From Prevotella multiformis DSM 16608 (GTDB taxonomy: Bacteria > Bacteroidota > Bacteroidia > Bacteroidales > Bacteroidaceae): 64,000 nt of DNA. A program made the position numbers and the translations under genes. A model generated the notes under the pieces. The model was given only the letters and a program-made list of their open reading frames with translations, was not told the DNA's origin and made no database searches. The first letter of the stretch is position 1; the number at the start of each line of letters is the position of its first letter. This document shows positions 18,457-27,048 of this stretch, piece after piece. Location: contig NZ_GL872283.1 of the NCBI RefSeq assembly GCF_000191065.1, positions 887,592-951,591 on the forward strand, written 5' to 3'.

Positions 18457-20325
18457 ATGATCGTTTGCATAGCAGAGAAACCCAGCGTAGCCAAAGACAT
18501 TGCACGGATCCTTGGTGCCGACAGACCTTGTAGCGGCTACATGGAGGGGAACAATTACCAGGTCACATGGACCTTCGGACACCTTTGTGAACTGAAGGAA
18601 CCCGATGATTATTTCCCGAACTGGAAGCACTGGAGCCTGGCGGCTCTGCCCATGATTCCGCCCCGGTTCGGCATCAAGCTCATCGAGGACGAGGGCGTGA
18701 AGAGGCAGTTTGCCGTCATCGAGAAGCTGTATCATTCGGCAGAGCTGATCATCAACTGCGGGGATGCCGGACAGGAGGGAGAACTGATCCAGCGGTGGGT
18801 CATGCAGAAAGCGGGCGTGAAATGCCCCGTGAAACGCCTGTGGATTTCTTCCATGACAGACGAAGCCATCCGGGAGGGATTCGCCAACCTGAAAGAGCAG
18901 GGACAGTACCAGTCGCTCTATCTCGCAGGATTGTCCCGTGCCGTCGGCGACTGGCTGCTCGGGATGAACGCCACGCGTCTGTACACATTGAAGTATGGAA
19001 ACAACAGCTACGGACGGGGACAGGTGTTGTCCATAGGACGTGTCCAGACACCTACCCTTGCTCTTATCGTGCAGCGGCAGAAGGAGATAGACCATTTCAA
19101 GCCGGAACCTTATTGGGTGCTGGCGACCGTCTACCGTGACACGCAGTTTACGGCCACAAGGGGCAGGTTCAGCTCCAGGGAAGAAGGGGAGCGGGCGTTC
19201 TCCACCATTGAGGGAAAACCGTTTACCATCACCAGTGTGACGAAGAAAAAAGGTGCGGAACAGCCCAGGCAGCTCTACGACCTCACCTCGCTGCAGGTGG
19301 ACTGCAACCGGAAGTTCGGCTTCTCCGCCGAGATGACGCTCAATACCATCCAGACACTGTACGAGAGAAAACTGACGACTTACCCCCGTGTGGATACACA
19401 GTTCCTTTCCGACGACATCTATCCGAAGTGCCCGCAGATCATGAACGGCCTTTATCAGACGGCCTTTGCCGGCCAGCGTCTCTATGCCGGTCTCGTGAAG
19501 ACATTGGGCGGGAAGCCGCTGCCGGAGAGCAGGCGTGTGTTCGACTCCTCGAAAGTGACGGATCACCATGCCATTATCCCCACTGGGGTCCCGCCGCAGG
19601 GGCTGACCGATGCGGAGCGCAAAGTCTACGACCTCATTGCCCGCCGTTTCATCGCAGCGTTCTATCCTGACTGCAAGTTCGCTACAACGACCGTATTGGG
19701 AAAGGTGGACGAGGTAGAGTTCAAGGTGTCGGGAAAGGAGATACTGGATCCGGGATGGAGAGTCTGCACAGACAGCGGTCCTTCCCAGTGCGCCGCCTCT
19801 GAAGAGGGACAGGGAGGAACTGCCCGGAACGAGTCGCTGCTCCCTGCCTTCACCAAGGGAGAATCAGGGCCGCACACCCCCACGCTGACGGAGAAACAGA
19901 CCGTCCCCCCCAAGCATTATACAGAAGCCTCGCTGCTTCGTGCTATGGAGACGGCAGGCAAACTTGTCGAAGATGAGACTCTCCGGGCTGCAATGAAAGA
20001 AAACGGAATCGGCCGGCCGTCCTCACGTGCGGGAATCATCGAAACGCTCTTCAAGCGGCATTATATCCGGCGGAAAAGGAAGAACATTGAGGCGACCGAG
20101 ACAGGCATCGCCCTGATTGACACCATCCACGAGAAACTCCTTACATCCGCAGAACTGACAGGTATATGGGAGAAGAAACTCCGTGACATTGAGGCGAATA
20201 AGTATGATGCGGCACAGTTCGTCAACGAATTGAAGCGGCAGATCAATGACATTGTCAATGATGTCCTGGCCGACAACTCCAACCGGAAGATAGGACAGAT
20301 AGAAAACAATGCAGGCAAACAATAG
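18457..20325 (+). CDS. topB: DNA topoisomerase III
   Basis: A 622-residue type IA topoisomerase that decatenates DNA. The Toprim domain is at the N-terminus (MIVCIAEKPSVAKDIARILGA, then NCGDAGQEGELIQRW with the acidic residues), and the catalytic tyrosine is in LTTYPRVDTQFLSDD (Tyr near residue 309). Other family blocks are SYGRGQVLSIGRVQTPTLALIV, VTDHHAIIPTG, and EKQTVPPKHYTEASLLRAMETAG followed by GIGRPSSRAGIIETL. A Gly/Ser-rich insert (CTDSGPSQCAASEEGQGG) interrupts the region before EKQT. No C-terminal zinc ribbons are present. The start chosen is the ATG that gives the canonical Toprim N-terminus. Confidence 0.95.
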   Translation: MIVCIAEKPSVAKDIARILGADRPCSGYMEGNNYQVTWTFGHLCELKEPDDYFPNWKHWSLAALPMIPPRFGIKLIEDEGVKRQFAVIEKLYHSAELIINCGDAGQEGELIQRWVMQKAGVKCPVKRLWISSMTDEAIREGFANLKEQGQYQSLYLAGLSRAVGDWLLGMNATRLYTLKYGNNSYGRGQVLSIGRVQTPTLALIVQRQKEIDHFKPEPYWVLATVYRDTQFTATRGRFSSREEGERAFSTIEGKPFTITSVTKKKGAEQPRQLYDLTSLQVDCNRKFGFSAEMTLNTIQTLYERKLTTYPRVDTQFLSDDIYPKCPQIMNGLYQTAFAGQRLYAGLVKTLGGKPLPESRRVFDSSKVTDHHAIIPTGVPPQGLTDAERKVYDLIARRFIAAFYPDCKFATTTVLGKVDEVEFKVSGKEILDPGWRVCTDSGPSQCAASEEGQGGTARNESLLPAFTKGESGPHTPTLTEKQTVPPKHYTEASLLRAMETAGKLVEDETLRAAMKENGIGRPSSRAGIIETLFKRHYIRRKRKNIEATETGIALIDTIHEKLLTSAELTGIWEKKLRDIEANKYDAAQFVNELKRQINDIVNDVLADNSNRKIGQIENNAGKQ

Positions 20326-20503
20326 GAGAAAGACAACCGTATAAAAGGCAGGGACACCCTGTCACCTGCCGTCAGCAGCAAATGGGATAGGTTTTTAAAC
20401 CTGTCTGTCAGGTTGGGAAGCAAAGGGAGAGAGCGTCAACCCCAGTCAGTGGACTGCATCATCCCGATCGCTCAACTGCACCGGCTGTTCTGGGCAGAGG
20501 GCC

Positions 20504-20585
20504 GGGAATCGGATTCCCGGCGGCTGGGAGCAGGATTCCCGACGGCTGGGAACAGGATTCCCGACCGGTTGGGAACAGCAGTCCC
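20504..20585. repeat. Phased palindrome array GGGAAnnnnnTTCCC (4 copies)
   Basis: Fifteen-base imperfect palindromes start at 20504, 20526, 20548 and 20571, that is 22, 22 and 23 bp apart. The half-sites are GGGAA/TTCCC, with decay in the last copy (GGGAA...GTCCC). A second array with the same half-site and period lies after cydB at 52194. Confidence 0.75.
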
Positions 20586-20754
20586 GGCTGGGAAGTCCCT
20601 TGCCGTCTGCAGCCCATTCATTCTGAAGTTTTCCTATCCTGCGGGCCGGTCCTTCCTTTTGGCAGTAAAGGAAATGGGTCAACCTTGTTCTCCAAGGGGG
20701 GCTTATACCCTGTTTCAGTTTCTTGCTGCGAACTTGGAGGTTGTTCTGTCTGAA

Positions 20755-21015
20755 TGTTTTTTGTCCTTCCGAAATAGGGAGTGATGAAGTAAGCCTGCTG
20801 CATAATAAGGCACACGGAGGGGGGACTATCACGGAGATGCCGGTGGCACACAAGAGCGACAGGGATGTGACGTACGGGGTTTCTTTTATTTTCTGGATAA
20901 ACGCTATTCATGATTCTCACAGACAAATGCTCTGATAAAACGCTCAAATAACCTCCGCTCCACGCACCGACGGTGTCTCCGTTATAGGGTTCTTGCCTCC
21001 GTTCATTCCCTGTCT
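20755..21015 (-). repeat. Dispersed repeat, about 260 bp, copy 1 (minus orientation)
   Basis: Read on the minus strand it matches 56640-56920 over nearly its whole length. Shared landmarks are CAGGGA.TGAA.GGAGGCAA, CCCTATAACGGAG, GAGCGTTTTATC, CCAGAAAATAAAA, TGTCGCTCTTGTGTGCC and the end segment GGAGTGATAAAGTAAGCCTG. A frame beginning NSVYPENKRNPVRHIPVALV is kept open in both copies. No transposase or obvious terminal inverted repeat was found. Confidence 0.75.
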
Positions 21016-21200
21016 CTGTGTGATATTCCATCAAAGTCATCAACTCACGAGACAGACCTCATCACTCCAAATTCCTGAAGCCCCTGTTTTTTCATGATCT
21101 GATCGCTTGCAGTCCGTCAAAGCTTCAGTCCTCCGGCGCTCTTGGCAGGGCGGATAGTGTCCCGGAAATAAGCCAAGTCTGTTCTGCTCATATCGGTTTA

Positions 21201-21251
21201 AACGAAAAGACCCGTGTTTCCGCAATGGCTATACATTGCGGAAGCACGGGT
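21201..21251 (-). terminator. Terminator of the nrf-ccs operon
   Basis: On the minus strand an 18-bp stem with one mismatch (21234-21251 pairs with 21210-21227), a 6-nt loop and CTTTTCGTTT after it. It follows the ccsA stop codon by 34 bp. Confidence 0.8.
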
Positions 21252-21284
21252 AGTGACAGGCATGGCCTTTCTCTTTTGCCGGCT

Positions 21285-22073
21285 TCAGTTCAGGTTGTAG
21301 GTGTGAACGCTCATGCCCTGTGCCGAAGGCAGGTAGTTGATTCCCCACCAGCACATTTGCAGGAGACAGAAAGAAATGATCAGTATCCAGAGTGAGGGCC
21401 GGACGGTGCGGGGATGGTACTGGCGGTAGTGGACATAGACGAGATACGCCAGCCATGTAATGGCCGCCCACGTCTCTTTGGGATCCCACGACCAGTAATG
21501 TCCCCAGGCTTCCTTTGCCCAGACGGCACCCATGAGCATGCCGAGCGTCATGAACGAAAGGCCGACATAGGTGAGGTTGTCCGTTATCTCCATTTCCTTG
21601 TCAAGGTCTTCTCCTTTCTTGAAGTAGAGCAGGTACACGGACATGACCGCTGCGGCCCCCAGAAGTGCATACGCCATCATGTAGACGATGACGTGAGGCG
21701 CAAACCACGGGCTCTGCAGTGCGGGCATAAGGGTCTTGGAATGGATCTCCGGTCTGAGGAGGTTGATGCCTACGAAGACGGCCGCAAGGAGTGTAGAGAA
21801 ACTCAAGATCCACTTGTACCGCCAGCGGCTGTAAACGATGATGCCTGACAGGGGAAGGAAGAAGCTGTACCATAGGCGCGTCTCGCCCATTGTACGGAGC
21901 GGCGGCCGTTCCAGGGTGATCCACATGATGAGGATGTAGGCAAAGAAGACGGCAAGTCCCAGTCCTGTCGTCGTAAACGCCAGTGTACGGCGGTTGCCCC
22001 ACGCAGCCCATGCTCCTACAGCCCACAGGGCTACGGCCAGCAATGCAAATACAATAAAGTAACTCCAGATCAT
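21285..22073 (-). CDS. ccsA: Cytochrome c biogenesis protein CcsA (CcmC-like)
   Basis: A 262-residue protein with about eight membrane helices and the haem-handling WWD signature WGHYWSWDPKETWAAITWL (about 195-213). Conserved histidines flank it (APHVIVYMMAY, VYVHYRQYH). With ResB/Ccs1 it forms the system II machine that moves haem across the membrane and ligates it to CxxCH motifs. Its ATG overlaps the ccsB stop codon (ATGA), so the two are translationally coupled. Its location next to nrfHA explains the role: loading the nine haems of NrfH and NrfA. Confidence 0.92.
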   Translation of the reverse strand: MIWSYFIVFALLAVALWAVGAWAAWGNRRTLAFTTTGLGLAVFFAYILIMWITLERPPLRTMGETRLWYSFFLPLSGIIVYSRWRYKWILSFSTLLAAVFVGINLLRPEIHSKTLMPALQSPWFAPHVIVYMMAYALLGAAAVMSVYLLYFKKGEDLDKEMEITDNLTYVGLSFMTLGMLMGAVWAKEAWGHYWSWDPKETWAAITWLAYLVYVHYRQYHPRTVRPSLWILIISFCLLQMCWWGINYLPSAQGMSVHTYNLN

Positions 22074-23404
22074 GCTTCTACCTCCTTCTTACGACTTGCC
22101 GTCAAGAACATACCGACAGCACCAAACAACAACAAGAAAATACCTATATAAACGACTGGCAGCCAGGGATCCGTCACCAGTTCAAAGACGCTGAGATTGC
22201 TCCATTTGCCCATCTGCTCATTGTAGCTGAGCTGATAGATCTTCCAGCCCTCAATGTTGAACGGCTTGTTGACTTCGATCTCCGTCTGAATATTCTGCCC
22301 GCTCTGGGTATAGATGTCGACAACGGAAGCAAAACGGCGTGGCTCACGGTCGGGCATCGCCAGTTTTCTGCCGTCAGGAAGCTGTAACGCCTGATAGGGG
22401 AAGAGATAACTGCCGCTGGTGATCCAGCCGGTTGCCGTGCGTGGTTGTCCTTTCCCTGATGGGGATTTGCCGTCACCCGCACGTGCGCCGGTCGTCACCT
22501 TTACGAGTAAAGCACAGGCCGACCCCCGGGCATCTGTCGCCATGTAACCTTTTTTGTTCTGCGCCTGTCCCAGAGAGTCCATACGGATATTCGCCATCAT
22601 CCCTTCCGGCACTTTGCCGACCATCTGGTTCAATGTGACGGGGATGGCATTGTCAATGCGTTTGAGAATCTCGATCCTGCAGTCGAGCAGCTGCCCGGTC
22701 GTCATGTTCTTTTCCACAAGGAGGTTTTCCGGTTTCCCCTGTGGAAGCGGAAGGCCTTTCTTGTCGATGAGCATGAGCTTGGGGGGGTATTCATCAATGG
22801 TGAATTTCTCCAGCTGGATGGCTACGGGGAGATGATGGACACTCCCGAAAGCATCCAGGCCGCGCCATTCCGGCTGCCCCGTCTCGCAATACATCTTTAC
22901 ACGCAGCATGTCGGCGCTGCCGAGCGTGCCGCACGTCAGTACGATGAACAGTCCTGCATGACTTGTCAGTGTGGGCAGACGTCTCCATGAGAAATGGGCG
23001 ATCTGATTTAAGGTCACCTCCCCTACAATTGCCGTCATCCACAGATACACAAGGATGAATGGCCAGAAGTTCAGCATCTTTGTCAGGCCGACAGGGTCAA
23101 AGGGGCTTTTGCCTTCCGCTGCCTGTCTGGTTACTCCCATGAGTAACGTCAGTATGGCGGCTGCGGCAATGGCCGGTATTGCCGCCTGCATGGTGGTCAT
23201 GAACCGACACAGATAGGAATGTCTGCGACGCATGAAGACGGCGACAAGTGCCAGTATGAATAGAATGAGTATGATGATGTTGGCGGGCCAGATGAAGATG
23301 CCCCATTCCAAGGGACCCATCGTAGCTTGTAACAGTCCGCCGGTGACTAACAGTCCGATGACTATTGCTGTTCCTTCCTTCAGCGTATAAGGTTTATTCC
23401 ACAT
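22070..23404 (-). CDS. ResB-like cytochrome c biogenesis protein (Ccs1/CcsB)
   Basis: A 444-residue protein. It has N-terminal membrane helices (TAIVIGLLVTGGLLQATMG, IFIWPANIIILILFILALVAVF, AAIPAIAAAAILTLLMGV, FWPFILVYLWMTAIV) and a large periplasmic domain ending in FNIEGWKIYQLSYNEQMGKWSNLSVFELVTDPWLPVVYIGIFLLLFGAVGMFL, the typical ResB C-terminus with its last helix. It works with CcsA in haem ligation. A 515-bp gap with a hairpin separates it from nrfA. Confidence 0.88.
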   Translation of the reverse strand: MWNKPYTLKEGTAIVIGLLVTGGLLQATMGPLEWGIFIWPANIIILILFILALVAVFMRRRHSYLCRFMTTMQAAIPAIAAAAILTLLMGVTRQAAEGKSPFDPVGLTKMLNFWPFILVYLWMTAIVGEVTLNQIAHFSWRRLPTLTSHAGLFIVLTCGTLGSADMLRVKMYCETGQPEWRGLDAFGSVHHLPVAIQLEKFTIDEYPPKLMLIDKKGLPLPQGKPENLLVEKNMTTGQLLDCRIEILKRIDNAIPVTLNQMVGKVPEGMMANIRMDSLGQAQNKKGYMATDARGSACALLVKVTTGARAGDGKSPSGKGQPRTATGWITSGSYLFPYQALQLPDGRKLAMPDREPRRFASVVDIYTQSGQNIQTEIEVNKPFNIEGWKIYQLSYNEQMGKWSNLSVFELVTDPWLPVVYIGIFLLLFGAVGMFLTASRKKEVEA

Positions 23405-23919
23405 AAGTGTTGTTGAATGTTGGGAGTTGAATGTTGAGGGTTGAAGCGGGGGACCCTGACGGTCATAGAGGATTTTCCCACGGATTGCTTTTCCTGAAGA
23501 CAGGGTGGGGGTAAGGCATGCTGTATGATGGAATCAGCCTCTGCTGCCTGTCCTGCTGCCTGCACCTCACCAGTCGGTCGGTTCTGTCAGGTATGGGTTA
23601 TCCTGCTGATTTCCAGTATTAGAAGCCTGTTCTCCCGTCATGCCCGGCCGAGGGTACAGTCGGTCTTATGACCCATGGTACTTCCTTTGTATGAGCACGG
23701 ATAGTAATCGTTGTGCTGCTTTTAACCGCTTGATGAGAAACCGCAGCTCTGTCCGTTGAGAGGCATTCTGAACCGGCAGGGTCTGCTTGCAGTCCCTTGC
23801 TTCTCCGGCTGCGGCCGTGTCTCCTCTTGCTATATAGGATCCGTATTAATCAGCTGATAGTTGACAGCTGGCAGGAGGACCGCCAGCCGTCAACTATCCG
23901 ACTGTTGACTTTCAACCGA
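23405..23919. other. Intra-operon gap between nrfA and ccsB with stem-loop and CAACATTCA leader
   Basis: No gene is supported here. On the minus strand a stem-loop at 23856-23898 (17-bp arms, two mismatched pairs, 9-nt loop) lies just after the nrfA stop and could protect the nrfHA part of the message. Next to the ccsB start, 23405-23445 reads on the minus strand as a G-poor leader containing CAACATTCAAC twice. Confidence 0.55.
23856..23898 (-). promoter_or_regulatory. Stem-loop after nrfA (possible mRNA stabiliser)
   Basis: Arms 23856-23872 and 23882-23898 pair over nearly 17 bp around a 9-nt loop. No T-run follows on the minus strand, so processing or stability control is more likely than termination. 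Confidence 0.5.
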
Positions 23920-25416
23920 CTACATAGGTTTTGTTATGAATCGCTTGTTCTTCTTTGCAGTCTCAATCCACTTTGGTACGACCGTATCCAGGAACTGCTT
24001 CTTCTGCTTGTTGAGCTTCGGCATATCCAGTCCGATGTACGACTGAGCCTTTGCCTTGGTGGAGAGATCAGGAAGCGGAATCTGACCTGTGAATCCGTGG
24101 CGGGCTACCACACGGGCGATCTGCAGGCGTGCATCCTTGGCATACTCCATCGCACTGGCGAGGAGACGCATGATCTCCTGCGGGGCATGGAACGCTGCAC
24201 CGTGGCTGGCAACAGCATAGTCCCAACGCCACTGACCCTTGCGGATGTCGGACAGGGCAGTCTTCATCTCGGCTTCCGTCGCACCCTTTTCCCAGGCGAA
24301 CTTGGCTTCGATGTGCGCTGCGGCAAGTTCCTTCTCTACGTGTGTACGGAAGTCATAGATCTTCTGCTGACGTTCGTAAACATTCTGGCGGAGTGTCTCG
24401 GCATCCTGACGGTGACAGGTCTGGCAGGTGCGGTCGATGTGTGCCAGAGGACTCATCACGTGGTGGTCCGTGTATTTCACGCCGCCCTCGGAGATGTACG
24501 GCATGTGGCAGTCAGCACAGGAGACGCCCCGCTGTCCGTGGATTCCCTGCATGTAAAGTTCATAACCCGGGTGCTGGGCCTTGAGGATCTTCGCCTTAGA
24601 AAGCGGATTGATGTAATCGTAGAAGCCGATACTGTCGTAGTATTCTTCTGCCGCCTCACATGTCAGACCCTTTTCCTGCGGGAAGTGGAGATAGTTTCCG
24701 TTTTCCTTTTCGAAATAGTATTCTGTGTGGCACTGTGCGCAGACCAGGCTACGCATCTCCTGGTGCGTGGCTTTCTTCACGTCTTTGCCGACGCGTGCCC
24801 ACGCCTCATAGAGTGCAGGACGAGCGGGACGGAGATCCATCGTCCGTGCATCGTGGCAGTCAGAGCAACCGATGGTGTTCATGGCCTCTGGTCCCCAGTC
24901 GCTCCACTTGGCAGCATAGAACTTGTCAGTACCTTTTTCACGCATAAGGCGTGGAATATCCGGACCCTTACAGGTCCAGCATGTACCGGGTTGTATGTCT
25001 TCCTGTCCGTCGACACCGGGGCTTCCTGTACGCAGGATCTTGCGCAGGTCTTCTATGGCGTGCCGGTGCCCGCGCGGTGTGTTGTATTCCCTCGAGAAGG
25101 CGTATCCTGCCCATAGGACGACCATTTCCGGACGTTGTGCCAGTACATCCACCTCCTGCGAGGAGTTGTATTTACTTACGAAACTCGTGTCTTCCGTCAT
25201 TGCCCATGTCTCGTATTCGCGGGGGAAGTCCTCTGCGAATTTCTCGTTCTGGGAAACGATGGAATCCGTCATCTGTGTCCGTCGGTTGTTGAAGATGCTT
25301 GCTACTTCCGCTCTTCTCTCAAGCATGGAAGAACATAGCAGTCCGAGCACGAACACGATGACCATTGCTCCGCCGAAGAGCAACCAGCCTTGCCATTTCT
25401 TTAATGTTTTTGCCAT
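23920..25416 (-). CDS. nrfA: Ammonia-forming cytochrome c nitrite reductase NrfA
   Basis: A 498-residue pentahaem enzyme that reduces nitrite to ammonium with six electrons. The N-terminus has an uncleaved or signal-type membrane helix (WLLFGGAMVIVFVLGLLCSSML). The active-site haem uses the lysine variant CWTCK (146-150), followed by four CxxCH motifs: CSDCH (184), CAQCH (226), CADCH (300) and CQTCH (331). Catalytic features Arg, Tyr and His are preserved in the surrounding blocks (GYAFSREYNTPRGHRHAIEDL, MQGIHGQRGVSCADCHMPY). It follows nrfH, whose product docks it to the quinone pool. Confidence 0.97.
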   Translation of the reverse strand: MAKTLKKWQGWLLFGGAMVIVFVLGLLCSSMLERRAEVASIFNNRRTQMTDSIVSQNEKFAEDFPREYETWAMTEDTSFVSKYNSSQEVDVLAQRPEMVVLWAGYAFSREYNTPRGHRHAIEDLRKILRTGSPGVDGQEDIQPGTCWTCKGPDIPRLMREKGTDKFYAAKWSDWGPEAMNTIGCSDCHDARTMDLRPARPALYEAWARVGKDVKKATHQEMRSLVCAQCHTEYYFEKENGNYLHFPQEKGLTCEAAEEYYDSIGFYDYINPLSKAKILKAQHPGYELYMQGIHGQRGVSCADCHMPYISEGGVKYTDHHVMSPLAHIDRTCQTCHRQDAETLRQNVYERQQKIYDFRTHVEKELAAAHIEAKFAWEKGATEAEMKTALSDIRKGQWRWDYAVASHGAAFHAPQEIMRLLASAMEYAKDARLQIARVVARHGFTGQIPLPDLSTKAKAQSYIGLDMPKLNKQKKQFLDTVVPKWIETAKKNKRFITKPM

Positions 25417-25446
25417 AATTATAGGTTTTTAATATTTTGTTCAATG

Positions 25447-25566
25447 ATTAATGATATGCAGTGATAAGCGATGATAAGTGTTTATGGGTGATATAAGCGG
25501 TGATATATTAATGATATGCGGTGAAAAGCGATGATAAGTGTTTATGGGTGATATAAGCGGTGATAG
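25447..25566. repeat. 60-bp tandem duplication in the nrfH-nrfA spacer
   Basis: Two 60-bp units (about 25447-25506 and 25507-25566) differ at only a few positions, mainly in their first dozen bases. The segment is C-poor on the plus strand, so the nrfA leader RNA is G-poor. It fills most of the 197-bp spacer before the nrfA start codon. Confidence 0.85.
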
Positions 25567-25613
25567 CCGATAGAGGATGATGGCTATCTGTGGAGAATCG
25601 CCGGCAGGTGGGC

Positions 25614-26243
25614 TTATTCTCTTCCCAATATCTTCTGCAGCCAATGGGGTACAGGAGAGGGGGGCATGGGTTCTACGAATTCCGCCCCCGGCGTACTTGA
25701 AAGGGAGTTCTTTTTCATGTGGGCCACGTCACGGTGGCAGTCCCAGCATGCCTTGCCCTCACCGCGCTTCGCTTCCATGTAGTCGATGCGTCCGGTCTTG
25801 ACAAATTCCTGGTTGAGCTGCTTGTGGCAGCGGATGCAGTTGTCCATGATAACCTCTGCGGATGCGTCTTCAGCCTCGATGGACTGCGACTCGCTGCGTG
25901 TGACGAAATAAGCCACGTGTTTCATCCCGTCCATTCCCTTGAAGGCATAATGGGCGGCCATGTTGTTGTTCGGTACATGACAGTCGTTGCAGGTGGTGTT
26001 GCGTGCGTGCGCCGAGTGTGACCACGTTGCATAATAGGGCGACATGATGTGGCAGTTGATACATGCCGCAGGGTCATCACCTACTATATATGTGTGCATA
26101 CGGAGCAGATAGAGGAACAGTCCCGTCAGTCCTACTATGACACCGCACAGCAGAGACAGTGCGACCTTCTGCCTGTATGAAATGGATGCCAGGAAATTAT
26201 CCAGCATTCCTTTCAATTTTGAAAATATGGCTTTTAGTTTCAT
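25614..26243 (-). CDS. nrfH: NrfH, tetrahaem quinol dehydrogenase subunit
   Basis: A 209-residue NapC/NirT-family protein that anchors NrfA and hands it electrons from menaquinol. It has one N-terminal membrane helix (KVALSLLCGVIVGLTGLFLYLL, about 26-47) and four haem motifs CINCH (61), CNDCH (85), CIRCH (136) and CWDCH (166). The unusual first-haem surroundings ACINCHIMSPYYATW fit NrfH. It is first in the nrfH-nrfA-ccsB-ccsA unit. The -7 element TATATTTG is 24 bp upstream. Confidence 0.96.
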   Translation of the reverse strand: MKLKAIFSKLKGMLDNFLASISYRQKVALSLLCGVIVGLTGLFLYLLRMHTYIVGDDPAACINCHIMSPYYATWSHSAHARNTTCNDCHVPNNNMAAHYAFKGMDGMKHVAYFVTRSESQSIEAEDASAEVIMDNCIRCHKQLNQEFVKTGRIDYMEAKRGEGKACWDCHRDVAHMKKNSLSSTPGAEFVEPMPPSPVPHWLQKILGRE

Positions 26244-26266
26244 AGGAATTAAACCTTGTTCGTTTG

Positions 26267-26274
26267 CAAATATA
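26267..26274 (-). promoter_or_regulatory. -7 element (TATATTTG) of the nrf operon
   Basis: A perfect TAnnTTTG on the minus strand next to the nrfH start. The only nearby TTG is 15 bp upstream, shorter than usual, so an activator may be needed. Confidence 0.5.
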
Positions 26275-26530
26275 CCTAATTTTTTTTAACAAGATGTAAA
26301 TTTTGAAGAAATAATCATCATTTGTTAGGATTTTAACATATTCCCTTGTCTTTCCCCTCTGTCATTTTCCGTGAAAGTGATTTTACATCAGAGACCGGAC
26401 AATTGAATGTGGTATAAAGGCTTTGCTGTCCCGGTAAATGTTTCCCATACCAGCCGGTCATCCGTCCCTTATATTTAATAAGGTGTGTAGATAGTGACAG
26501 AAACGAGCGAGCCTTTCCGTCTCATGCATT

Positions 26531-26596
26531 GTGCTGATGCCTGTCACCAGCCGTGCTGATGCCTGTCACTAGCCGTGTTGATGTCCGTCACCCGGC
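26531..26596 (-). repeat. 22-bp tandem units, GGTGACGGGCATCAACAC family (3 units)
   Basis: Units 26531-26552, 26553-26574 and 26575-26596 read GTGCTGATGCCTGTCACcAG.. on the plus strand; the first two differ by one base. This is the reverse complement of the units at 13417, 33789 and 43361. Confidence 0.8.
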
Positions 26597-26726
26597 GTAC
26601 CGGCAATGGATATTATGCGTGGTGTGGGATCGTATTGCAGTCGGTTGGCGGGATGTATTGTCGTGGAGAAGCGTTGTGCTGCCGTAAGCTGACGTGACTT
26701 GTCGGATGGGAAGGGAAGGCTTTTCA

Positions 26727-26907
26727 TGAGGGTGTGTCAAAATGCAAATTAATAACTTGACAACTTTCAAACTATAAGCAGGTTTTCTCTAAAAGCAAAG
26801 AAAAGACCATTTCTTTACTCAAAATCGAGTAAAAAAATGGTCATTTTTAATGAATTGTTTCAAACTTTGAGATTGTCAAAATGGTATTTGCATTTTGACA
26901 CACCCTC
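26727..26907. mobile_element. 181-bp MITE-like element with inverted termini
   Basis: The ends are near-perfect inverted repeats of about 24 bp: GAGGGTGTGTCAAAATGCAA... at 26727 and its reverse complement ending at 26907. Inside is a second inverted repeat (GACCATTTCTTTACTC against GAGTAAAAAAATGGTC). There is no coding capacity, so it would depend on a transposase elsewhere. No clear target-site duplication is seen. Confidence 0.8.
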
Positions 26908-27048
26908 AAGGGAACGATTCATGAATCTGTGTGCTTTATGTCTTGCCGGACTGCAATTTGCCCATGTCCTTTCAACAAGTTCCGTTGTACAGGGAAGCCC
27001 ATCCTTCCGCCGGGCGGCTTTCCCCACCAGCAGGCATTCCACGGCGTA

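Larger units (their letters stand above)
20326..21200. other. Intergenic gap with phased palindromes and a dispersed repeat
   Basis: No intact gene is supported. It carries four palindromes at 20504-20585 and one copy of a roughly 260-bp dispersed repeat at 20755-21015. The remaining sequence shows nothing I can identify. Confidence 0.6.
26275..27048. other. Intergenic gap with 22-bp repeats and a MITE-like element
   Basis: Between the nrf promoter and the end of the TPR regulator gene there is no supported gene. It holds a three-unit 22-bp array (26531-26596) and a 181-bp inverted-repeat element (26727-26907). Confidence 0.6.

Noticed and set aside
23797..25116. 439-residue plus-strand frame opposite nrfA
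   Set aside because: Shadow of nrfA, which has five haem motifs in the other strand; the antisense translation has no domain.
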